A stretch of 64,000 nucleotides of DNA, taken from assembly GCA_001986395.2 (NCBI GenBank), contig MQVO02000003.1, forward strand, positions 558,001 to 622,000, written 5' to 3'. A model generated the notes under the pieces. It was not told the DNA's origin and searched no databases. It saw only the letters and a list, made by a program, of their open reading frames with translations. Shown here piece by piece: positions 23,567 to 33,626 of this stretch. A program made the position numbers and the translations under genes. How positions within the stretch are numbered: the stretch's first letter is position 1; each line of letters begins with the position of its first letter. Source of the stretch: Irpex lacteus. Its lineage: Eukaryota > Basidiomycota > Agaricomycetes > Polyporales > Irpicaceae.

Positions 23567-25741
23567 ATGTCCCTCACAGAACTGCAAACTCATGGCACTC
23601 TTCAGGAAACGCAACACCATGGGGGCAGCTTGACCTCCCTGTCTATTCGTGCGGGATCGACACACTCTTTAGAGCAAGATGTTACCAGCGGCTTACGGAA
23701 GGTTCACACAAGCAAGGGTGACATCGAGCTGGCAGAGCTGCCTAATTCCAAGGATGCCACGGCAAACGTAGCGGGAAATAACCCGACGCCGCCGGAACCA
23801 GTAACTGCGGAAATCAAATCGTCCTCTGCGAGGGTGAAAGGGTACATACAATTCGCTGCACTCTGTTATACCCTCTTCCTTTGCGGCTGGAACGATGGTT
23901 CGACTGGTCCTCTCCTGCCTAGAATTCAAACGAACTACAATGTACGTGTGCATTTAGTTTATGCTAACAGTAGTATAGAGGCTCATATTGCTCATCCGAA
24001 ATTTTCTTCCTTCAGGTAGGATATGCCGTCGTTTCCTTGATTTTCATCTTTAACTTCCTGGTGAGTCCGAAGAGTTTCCAACTCGGGTTGTACATCCTTG
24101 GTGAACCTGTCTTCAGGGATGCATCGGTGGTGCTTTATCAAACGTATATCTCACCGAGAGATTTGGGTTTGGAAAGGTGGGTACTACATTCACTGAAGAA
24201 TTCGACTCTTTGTGTATCTCGTACTGACGGGTGACGCTTTGAGTCAGACTCTGGTCGTAGGTACGTAAGAGTGTCCCCTCCTCAACGCCTCTCGTACGCA
24301 GAACATTGAGCACTGTATTCTTTTAGGCTGCATATTGCAGTTAGCTGGTTATGCTTTTCTGGCTGCTGCCCCGCCTTACCCGGCCTTCATTCTGGGCTAC
24401 GTCTTCAATGGCTTAGGACTCTCCCTTCAGGTGCGCCTAGCATTTATAGCTACTGTGTTTATTATCGGGTCTCAAAGTATCGAACAAGGATGCGGGAGTA
24501 AACGGATATGTTGCCAGTCTCAAAGATAACCAAGAGACGAAAATGGGCATTATCCACGCTATCTATGGTCTGTCTCCTCAATACAGATTGCTCACGGCTT
24601 ACTTAGTTGAATGGAACACTAGGTATTGGCGCGTTACTTGCCCCATTGTCGGCCACGCAATTCTCGAATATGACCCATTGGTCCTTCCAATACTTGATTT
24701 CGTTAGGACTTGCGGTAGTGAACCTAATCGTCCTAATTGCTGTTTTTCGTGGAAGGAGACAGGAGGGTAAATGCCTATTTCTGTTTTGCTGGATTGATTC
24801 AAGTCAAGACTTATCATGGGGTCGAACAGACTGCCTTACCGATATTGGTCAACTCAACACGGAAAACGATACAGCCAACAATGACGGCAACAAGTATCGT
24901 CAGATTTTCAGGTTACGGGAAGTCCATGTCCTTGCGCTGTTTGCCCTGATTTATGTCGGAGTGGAAGTCACTATAGCAGGTTCGCTACATTTGCTATCTG
25001 CTGTAGACCCCAAAACTGAATAAATCCCAGGTTGGAGTGTCACCTATATCCTCGATGTTCGTGGGGGCGGCAAGAATTCTGGTTACGTTTCTACCGGCTT
25101 CTTCGGGGGTAAGTTAGATGGCGTCATATACTGCACCCATCTGACACTCACTCTGCAGGGCTAACCTTTGGTCGTGTCGCGCTTCTGTGGCTAAACAAGA
25201 AGGTAAGCAGCCAGATATCACAGTGGCGCAGGCGAGTGACTAAGTCATTCAGATCGGTGAACGCAACGCGGTATTTGTCTATACTGTTCTCGCCATTGCG
25301 TAAGTAATTTCCATGTTCACTGTGGCGGCACGCTCACCATATTGTGATACTATCCCAACAGCTTAGAGTTCATCATATGGTTTGTTCCTTCCTTAACCGG
25401 AGGAGCCGTTGCCGTATCGTTCATCGGTGTATTCCTGGGCCCCATCTATCCTCTTCTCATGAACCACTCGGGAAGGATCCTTCCTCAACGACTGCTGACC
25501 GGTTCAATTGGCTGGATCGGTGGCGTAGGTGCAGCTGGCTCGGCCATTGTTCCATTTATTACAGGCGCAATAGCGTCCAAAGCAGGTATTGCCGCTTTGC
25601 AACCTATGTGCGTCACTATATCCATCATGGTGTCTATCTGAATTCTTCTCATCCACCGTCTGTTATAGAATGATAGCCATGATGGCCGTCATGTTCTTGC
25701 TCTGGGCTCTCGTGCCGAAGAACTCTCGTCGGGTCGAGTAG
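23567..25741 (+). CDS. FHS/BSC6-like MFS transporter (array copy 2)
   Basis: This is the second tandem paralogue, with the same exon plan. The start MSLTELQTHG is preceded by CCACC. Helix 1 reads CYTLFLCGWNDGSTGPLLPR, with a cysteine where the other copies have alanine. Later signatures are GYVFNGLGLSLQ, NGYVASLKDN, HWSFQYLISLG, RQIFRLRE, YVGVEVTIAG and GSIGWIGGVGAAGSA. The 13-nt micro-exon is at 24248-24260 (coding TLVV plus one base). All introns I could trace have GT-AG ends and keep phase, including the one after WLNKK that is GC-AG in copy 1. The gene ends NSRRVE at 25741. It appears intact. Substrate is unknown. Confidence 0.86.
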
Positions 25742-26373
25742 ACCTAGTAATTTGGGGTTAAACTGAGACGCTACATTCCACATAATTGTACGTACTGAAC
25801 TGCAGCCAGAACGAGCCCAACATCCATTTGATGTCTATCTTGGTGTGGGCTGTGAGGAAAATAGTGAGTATTTCAGCTCACATTGGCCAAGCACTGGGCC
25901 TTCGGTGTCACTTGACCGTCTGCCCTGGCCAGTGCTCGCATACAAATGCCAAGAGATGCGTGTTGATATATGATGAGTGTAGAGTATTTGTATCGATGTG
26001 ATTTTTTTTTTTTTTGCACTGGGACTACTTTATCTACCCAATGGACCAAGAACACGTAGACTTGCCGGCGACACACGCGGTGGGAAACTGAAAATACTGC
26101 GCGCCTCGCTCGAGGATCAGGTTGAGATCTAGATCCAGTGTACGTATCAGGACATGTCGAAGCAGTTTGATAGGCTAGCCAAAGTTCCGATGTATTTCCG
26201 AAAGGTAAGTAAGCTCCCAACTCCTTCTGCTACACCACCACTGGCACCTCAGTACAGTACCAGCGGTTCATCTGTTCAGCTGATACTTCTCCTGAGAAAA
26301 CGGGCTTTAACGAAGCAAGTTTTGCTTAAAGCCCACAATCCTGTCAGTCGCAACTTGCGCACCATTCCGACTT
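25742..26373. other. Spacer between FHS-type copies 2 and 3 with a hairpin and a T-run
   Basis: The spacer holds a run of about 15 T near 26001-26016 and an imperfect 33-nt inverted repeat at 26302-26334 (GGGCTTT...AAAGCCC with an inner AAGCAA/TTGCTT pair) 40 bp before the copy 3 start. No gene is supported. Confidence 0.5.
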
Positions 26374-28506
26374 ATGTCTCTTACTACAGAGGTTCAAACC
26401 AACACCGCACTCGAAGGCCTGAAGCACAATAATCCAAGTTCAATCTCGGTTCGTGCTAGGTCACCTGCTCCTCATGACCAAGATGTTGGCGGGCTGCGAA
26501 AGCTCCATCCCGGCAAAGAAGAGATCGAGCTCGCAGAACTGCCCCAGAAAACTACTGCCGGAAGTGAGGCGGACGAGAGAGGGTCTGTCAAAGCAGGCTC
26601 GAGCTCGGACGAAGTCAAGCCAGCATCTGTAAGACTCACTGCTTGGTTGCAATTCTCTGCACTCTGCTTCACGCTGTTCATCGCTGGGTGGAACGACGGT
26701 ACCACTGGGCCTCTTCTGCCGAGAATCCAGTCCAATTATCATGTAAGGAACAAGATTTTACGGTTTAAATCAGGTCTCCCTGGTGCTGACATACCAATTG
26801 GAATAGGTTGGATACGCTGTAGTGTCCCTGATCTTCATCTTTAACTGTGTGGTATGTTTTAGCAGATATCGGTCCCTTCAAATTGGGAACCGAGCTCATA
26901 CTAGACATTCTCTACAGGGGTTTGTGGGTGGCGCTCTCCTGAACGTTTACTTGACGGACAAGTTAGGCCTGGGAAAGGTCAGAGATAAATTAACTTGACT
27001 ATCAAGGACAACTCTTGCTGAAATTCAACCTAGCTACTTGTATTAGGTCAGTGAAAGGTCATCCTCAAGCGATGTACGAGTATCCTTCATTCCTTTATAG
27101 GTGCTACATCCCAGATGATTGGCTACGCACTCATGGCACCAGCGGGGCCATTCCCCGTTTTTGTACTTGGCTTTGTCTTTAACGGCTTTGGTATCTCGCT
27201 CCAAGTAGGCATAGAGCAAACGTGACTGATACTCCAATGTTCACCTCGATTAACCATCTTCGACAGGACGCCGGGTCGAATGGGTATGTCGCAAGTCTCA
27301 AGGATAACGCAGAAACCAAGATGGGCGTCATGCACGCTATCTATGGTGGGAGCCTCCGTCCATACAAATTCCAAGCTCTTACCTCTTTCTCAGGTGTCGG
27401 CGCATTAATCGCTCCAATTTCGGCCACCCAGTTCTCTGGAATGCATCGATGGTCTTTCCAGTACCTCATCTCTCTGGGGATTGCCCTAATAGACATGCTC
27501 CTTCTTTTCACTGTGTTCCGAGGGAAGCGACAAGAGGGTACGTATATCACTGATACTATGAGAGATTCTTCGAGCCAAATATTATTTGCAGAATGCCTCG
27601 CCGAAATCGGCCAGGCTCGCACGGAGACCGCCACGGCAAACCACGAAGAGAACAAATACCGCCAAATCTTCAGGCTCCGCGAGGTTCACTTCCTAGCCTT
27701 CTTCATTCTGATCTACGTCGGTGTGGAAGTTACCCTCGGCGGTGCGCTCTAAATCAAGCACTGATCTATCTCATAGCTGAGCGATTTCCGTAGGATGGAC
27801 CGTCACATACATCCTCAATGTTCGAGGTGGAGGAAAGAATTCAGGCTATGTCTCGTCTGGATTCTTCGCCGGTTAGTGAGCTGATGACGTCCCAGAGAAG
27901 CCCGGTAGCTAATACGCTGATTAGGATTGACACTCGGCCGCGTTGGGCTTTTATGGTTAAACAAGAAGGTATATGCCAATGTTCCTCCCTCTCGAATTTC
28001 GTTCTCAGATCATTTCCGTGCGTGGTTAGATAGGAGAGCGTAATGCTATCTTCCTATATACTGCCATAGCAATTGGGTACGCCTTTCCAGGATCGTTAAC
28101 TGATAACAGCGTTAACTATCCAACCAAAGGCTCGAGTTCGTGATTTGGTTTGTGCCTTCCCTCATCGGAGGTGCCATCGCGGTGTCGTTCATCGGAGTAC
28201 TCCTCGGGCCCATCTACCCTCTCGTCATGAACCACAGTGCAAGAATTCTCCCCCATTGGTTGCTCACCGGATCCATCGGCTGGATCGCAGGCTTGGGTCA
28301 AGCTGGATCAGCTTTCATTCCGTTCATCACTGGCGCAATCGCGTCTAGGGAAGGCATTTCTGCTCTCCAGCCAGTGTGAGTACTTCTTGGCGTTATGATG
28401 TTACTACGAACTCATTTATCCACTCTTATTCAGTATGGTCGCCATGATGGCTCTTATGTTCCTTCTTTGGGTCGTTGTCCCAAGTCATCCTCGACGCATC
28501 GACTGA
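26374..28506 (+). CDS. FHS/BSC6-like MFS transporter (array copy 3)
   Basis: This is the third tandem paralogue. It starts MSLTTEVQTNTAL, resembling copy 1 (MSRTEVQTLERV) more than copy 2. Helix 1 is FTLFIAGWNDGTTGPLLPR. GFVFNGFGISLQ, NGYVASLKDN, RWSFQYLISLG, RQIFRLRE, YVGVEVTLGG, LLGPIYPLVMNH and GSIGWIAGLGQAGSA follow. The micro-exon is at 27034-27046, again exactly 13 nt (coding LLVL plus one base). It ends PRRID at 28506. Splice sites are GT-AG where traced, and the frame is intact. It converges with the hydrolase on the minus strand, whose stop lies 99 bp downstream. Confidence 0.87.
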
Positions 28507-28604
28507 TCCCAGTCGATCAAGCCCCGCGATTGACTCTCGCTTTCGGATCTCAGTACAGTGCAATAGATTTTGGACAACGTCATATTCAGTGCTATATACT
28601 TATC

Positions 28605-30673
28605 CTAGACCTTTTCGTACCAAACTTCTGAAGTTTCTTTGATGCTTCCTCCTGCCCGTATCCTCATCGACACATCATCGCTCCCAAAGTTCAACCCAGC
28701 TCCAACTAATCGGTCGTTCTCGAAGACAAACTCCACGGTCCCAGCGGCTACAACTGGAACCTCCAGTTCGAACGCAGATTTGTCTCTGCCATAGCCATTG
28801 GGATAGAGGGAGGTGGTCTGCGCACGGAATGTGGTGTTCGACAAGCGACGGAAACGAACATGGGAGGTGACGATGTTATCGAATACTGCGTAGAGTGTGT
28901 CATTAGAGACTGGGAGATCGTCAAATTTGCCGAAAATGTCAAGGACCTCCTCGCAGACTGTTGCGCTGCTAGAGGCCTTTGGGTCGCAGAGCGTGAGATC
29001 TTGGTATCCAGCACTGGAGTAAGTTCCTGCAAACTCGGCGATCGGCACAGCGTCTGTGGTCGCTTGGGAGCAGAGATTATCGGAGTGGTTTGTCTGACGG
29101 AAGGGAGTTTGAAGTTTGGGTCGCTGAGAGGCAGGAGACAACGTAGACGCGGGCAGGAAGTCTGTTATAATTTTGTCGATGATTGCGAGTTCCTGTGCGT
29201 GCACCAGGTCTCCGTTTGCTAACACAGCTATTCCCAACTTAGCTGAGGGCGAGAATGCGACATATGATGAGAAGCCTGTGATCGAGCCGCCGTGGATTAT
29301 GAGCTAAATAGATGGGGCGGAAATGTCAGTCAGTCGTTTGATAGCTTCGAAGTGCAACCAAAATCTACTTGCCTCATGACCACGATACGTTGTGCGCTCC
29401 CAGCCTAGTCCATAGGCGGTCAATGAGGAAAGCGGTCCCGATGAGTGTCGCTGCGGTCTTGGATTTGTGACAATATAACCAGAAGTCATAGCCTCAAACA
29501 CAGACGGCGGCAATACTGTCTTGTTCGTAGTGGGGTTTACGCCTTCGTTCAGCAATGCGCCGATCCATTTTGTCTGGACATATACTTTGATCAAGAATGA
29601 CATAATCGGTATGCTAACTACCCAAACTTACCAGATCTTCGACACTAGAAATCACGCCTCCTGCTCCGGCAGCCACAAAGGAAGCACCTGGTTGCTCGAA
29701 GACGTTTGGAATGCGACGACCATTCGTTGCCCACGCCTCAGTAAGCCTGCCAGTCTTGGACGCTTCGGCCAGGCTATACTTTGAGGAAGCCATGTTGAGC
29801 GGATCCCATATCCTGATCCGCACGAAGTCTTCGAACGATGTACCGGAGTATAAAGCAACTACATGCGAGGCCAGGATGTACATCTGCACATGCCGAAGCA
29901 ATGAGCCCGGTGAGACTCTGTATGAGCTTGTGGGTTTACTGATACTGACCAGATTGTTGTATTGATACTTCTGACGGAGCTCATACGTCGGGCGAAGATG
30001 ACGTAATCTTCGTACAACCTCCTGCGGAGTATCCGACGCTGTATACGAGTAGTCATGACTGTTCGATACAAATGCTTAGTTGCAGAGGAATGTATCTTGT
30101 CGTTAACGCGCCGTGACATACCCTGGTAATCCGGATTGATGAGAGAGAATGTCACGTAAGCTAGCCTTCTCGCTGGCCCATTCATCCAAGAGCTTCCAGT
30201 CGTGTGGCAAGATATCCTGAACCTTGGTATGCCAATCAAACGTCCTCACGCCTTCGGGCAGTGGAGTAACGTTCTTGCCATGAGCAAAGTCATCCATAAG
30301 AACGCCCAATGCGCTAGCTGTGAATGCTTTCGAGCAGGATGCAATATTGAACAATGTCTAAAGACTGTTGCATTAGAACGAGAACAACCGCGGGGACTGT
30401 ATAAGAGTGTCTCACCTCTGGAGTCGTTCTGGCACCATCCTCTGAGCGTCGGCCAAATCCTTCTACTTCAACAACATCTCCTGAATGAACCACCCCTAGC
30501 GATAGCCCGGGTATCCCTCCCTCTTCTAGTAACCCGTTGACGTATTGTCTCAGTTCTTTCGTGATGACTTGAGGCTTTTGTGCGTGTAGAGGAAGATAAG
30601 GCTGCTGTTGCGCTAGACTTCCACAAAGAAGGTCAGAAACGACGAAAGCCAGTGTCCCCAGAAAGGGCCACAT
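28605..30673 (-). CDS. Secreted serine beta-lactamase-like hydrolase (class C/esterase type)
   Basis: This protein belongs to the serine beta-lactamase/D-Ala-D-Ala peptidase superfamily, whose fungal members are esterases or peptidases of mostly unknown substrate. The start at 30673 (MWPFLGTLAFVVSDLLCGS) gives a clean signal peptide; an in-frame upstream ATG at 30727 would bury it. The catalytic SxxK is SCSK in NIASCSKAFTASALG. The YxN motif is YNN in QKYQYNNL near 29955. The third motif is HGG in IIHGGSITGFSSYVAFSP near 29290. SHQSGLPG and YGLGWE are also typical. A C-terminal beta domain of about 200 residues follows, as in related fungal proteins. There are about six introns. It is divergent from the arrestin gene with about 500 bp between. 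The fold and catalytic residues are well supported; substrate is not. Confidence 0.88.
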
Positions 30674-31169
30674 CGTAGAAGCTGGCAAGAAACTGAGAGT
30701 TGCCCGTCTGCCTTGCTTGAGGTACATCTATCAATATTAATGACCACCATATGCTAACTGTGGCGCAGTCACTGCCAGTCAGCGTCGCACCCGCCCGAAT
30801 ATCAAGGGCCCGAATAAGATTGTGTTTCCAAGAAATCTTGCGGACATTTAGAGCTTGGTATAAGACGTTGAATAGTATCAAGGTGTTAACGACTGAGTAC
30901 TAGTACTGAGTAAGTAAAAGTCGTGGCTAACTGGCCCCAGAAGGAGTCGTCAAGATCTACAGCCCGATTTACCACGTGGACGATCAATTCCAGGCACAAT
31001 ATGGGCGCTCTAACAACGGACGTACTTTCTCAGGATCATGATGGCCACAATAAGTAACCTGGCTCTTGGCATGTCCTTATCGCACGATATGTTGCAGAGC
31101 ATTTCTCTGTTAGTTGAATACTTACCTCACAAACCATTCTCATAGTCGTACACGTCGAGCACAAGTAGG
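30674..31169. promoter_or_regulatory. Divergent promoter region, hydrolase/arrestin
   Basis: This 496-bp gap separates two divergent start codons. I see no further gene; short frames here are not supported. Confidence 0.5.
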
Positions 31170-32842
31170 ATGTCTCTAGAGACGTTGCTCGCTCAACCTC
31201 CTCCTTTCGATGCTTCGAGTCCTCATCATGTTGACACAGAGCTGCCGAGCTATGCTCAGATCCGTCCACCGCACCGACAGGCCACCATAAGCTCATCGCA
31301 ATCTACTGCTCACGCGTACACTTTACCGGACAAGTCAGGTCACGCGTGGCTCACGTTGAGATGCACGAGTAGGGCGGCGCGACCAGAGCAGATTCCTCGC
31401 GTTCTCGAAGGCGATAGTCTTGCAGGTTCCGTGGAGGTGAGCTTACCCAACTGGAAGACAGTCAAGTCTGCTAGAGTCACTGTACGTGTTCATTTCTCCT
31501 CGGAGCTTCATGGCACTGAAATGCACCTAGGTGGTTGGAGAACTGGTCACTTCGGCCCAGCGCCGCGATCAGTTCCTTCAACTTTCGCAGGAGTTGTGGT
31601 CGTCCAGTGCAGAAGCAGCATCCCCTTCGTCTGATTCTACGAAATTTAATAAAGGGAACCTACGAGGCGACTGGTCATGGTCGTTCACCTTCACGCTACC
31701 ACGCACGGTGGAGACAAAGCGGGACGGGCAGAGTTATCGACTTCCGGGCTCATTCATCTCCAAGCAGACCAACTACACGGTCCTGTACAAACTGATACTG
31801 ACTGTTGTAGGCGGAAAGTTCATTCCTGATTACACGTGGGTATCTACAATGATATACGACCGAGGTTGAAGAGTAATCTGCATATTTTCAATAGACTGGA
31901 AACAAATATCACATATATACCCTACATAAAACCAGCACCCCCTTCTCCAATCCGTCGACTAGCTTATCAAGATCAATGCCCGCTCGTTGGACCTGATGGA
32001 GATCCAGAAGGATGGCATACGCTTAGTCCACAAACGATCTCTGGGACTCTATTTGGAGAACGTAATTTGAGCGTAGAGTGCCAGGTAAGTTTGGTTAAGA
32101 TACTATACCTGGAAGTATACATCGGTCTTAAGGTCTTTCATTACTTTAGCTCTCATTAGCGAAACCTGTGCGTTGCGATGGTACATTATTTTGAGATATT
32201 ACACGCTCACGCATAAACCGCAACAGCTATCTTACACAAGAGGAACCGTCATACCACTGTTCCTCACCCTCAAGTGCAGTGATCTCCAGGCTCTCGATGT
32301 ATTCTCGTCCTGCGGTGCCCCGGTCGTCCGTCTGAGGCGTAACCTTACCCTCGGAATCACGAACTCGCCGGTACAAGCGTACGGCACTGGTCATAAAGGA
32401 ATGATTCGTGCCGCTGGCACAAGAGGGACGTATGAAGCCTCTGGCGATGGGATGTCCTACATGCAACTCGCCGTTTGGTGGCGCTCTCCCTACGACAGTG
32501 AGAGCACCGAAGCCAACGTTCGTGCACTACAGGGCGAGATCCATCTTTCTCCGGCATTGAGTCCTCCTGCTCACCTTGGGAAGTACCAATTAGAGGTAAA
32601 GCGTTGTTCTTCCATTACAGAACCCGAAAGCTAACACCGGCACTTGATTTCAGTATGATGTTTCTATGTATAGCCCGAACGCCGTGGGCTTTGTAAACTC
32701 TTCTTCGACGAAGAAGCCACTGCAAACTATCTCCGTCGAGATTGCTACGCTGTACGCCGACGGACCCCGCCCTGTGAAGTACTCTCCGCCCAAGTATGAT
32801 GATCTTACTCGAGCAGTAGAAGACGTACGCACCGACTTGTAA
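31170..32842 (+). CDS. Arrestin-like (ART/alpha-arrestin type) protein
   Basis: Fungal arrestin-like proteins act as ubiquitin-ligase adaptors that direct endocytosis of plasma-membrane transporters. The first exon (31170-31481) carries a disordered head containing ELPSYAQIRP, a PxY-like PSY element, then the start of the arrestin N fold: EGDSLAGSVEVSLPNWKTVKSARVTV. Exon 2 continues VVGELVTSAQ and contains WSWSFTFTLPR and SGSF-like text before NYTVLYKLILTV. Later exons read YTRGTVIPLFLTLKCSD (arrestin C-like) and end PVKYSPPKYDDLTRAVEDVRTDL with a terminal PPKY, a good PPxY-type site for Rsp5-family ligases. At least one further intron near 32082-32230 joins the pieces. It lies among many transporter genes but a functional link is only inference. 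Confidence 0.82.
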
Positions 32843-33048
32843 TCCCCGTATCCCCTTTCCATCTTTTTCTCTTCTCGATCTATGTTCGCAGTATACCACC
32901 ATAACATGCGGCTTATGTATTACCATTACTCCCCTTGTACCAGTCGTAGATACTTGTAGTGTATATGTAACTGTATCGTCGACTTCACAGAAGCTTGGCA
33001 AATGGAGCCGGCTGGCTAGGTACACGCGATAGATCACAATTGCATCAG
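32843..33048. other. 3' flank of the arrestin gene
   Basis: Short spacer up to the MITE insertion. CAG at 33046-33048 is the left target duplication of that element. Confidence 0.5.
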
Positions 33049-33328
33049 CACTGCGTAACCAGTGTCATATTTTCGAAGGAAAAATGCGAGCAACATCGGA
33101 AAATATGCCAGAAAAATTACTTAATTTGTAGTTACCTTTTCCGGAGTAAAAAGTCAAACTAAAGGTAGATACAAATGTCGGAATTCAATACAGTTTGAGA
33201 AAGATGTTGGAAAAAATCGAGGAAAAACAGCACATCTTTCCGTGTGAAAAGCCGCTGAAAATGTAATCATTTATTCAGTAGCTTTTCTCACATCTTTCCT
33301 CTGGAAAGATGACACTGGTTACGCAGTG
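33049..33328. mobile_element. MITE, CACTA-like, 280 bp
   Basis: The two ends form near-perfect 20-bp terminal inverted repeats: CACTGCGTAACCAGTGTCAT at 33049-33068 and its reverse complement at 33309-33328. CAG flanks both sides (33046-33048 and 33329-33331) and fits a 3-bp target-site duplication. CACTG termini plus 3-bp duplication match the CACTA/En-Spm superfamily. The AT-rich interior has no coding potential and holds repeated GGAAAGATG/CATCTTTCC words in both orientations. It is therefore a non-autonomous element. I do not see a second copy in the window. Confidence 0.8.
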
Positions 33329-33626
33329 CAGACTGAACGTAGACGTTTCGGATGCTATACGTCAGAATATTAACGACGGAGCAGATAATTGATGCGAGTG
33401 TCGTCGGCGAGCCCACGTGTCAAGTAGCTCAGCCTGGTTGCACTCATTCTCTCTCCCTCTCCTCAGCACTAACCAGCCATTCTTGGGAACAAGTACACGG
33501 ACAAGGTCGAAACAAGCGAAGTACGACGACGAGGTTCAAGGTGCCGTATCACATTGGCGCTGTTTCAATTCATTTCCCTTCCCGTGGCATCCGCCGCTGA
33601 CAGTATTTCATCGACGCAGTCAGGTT

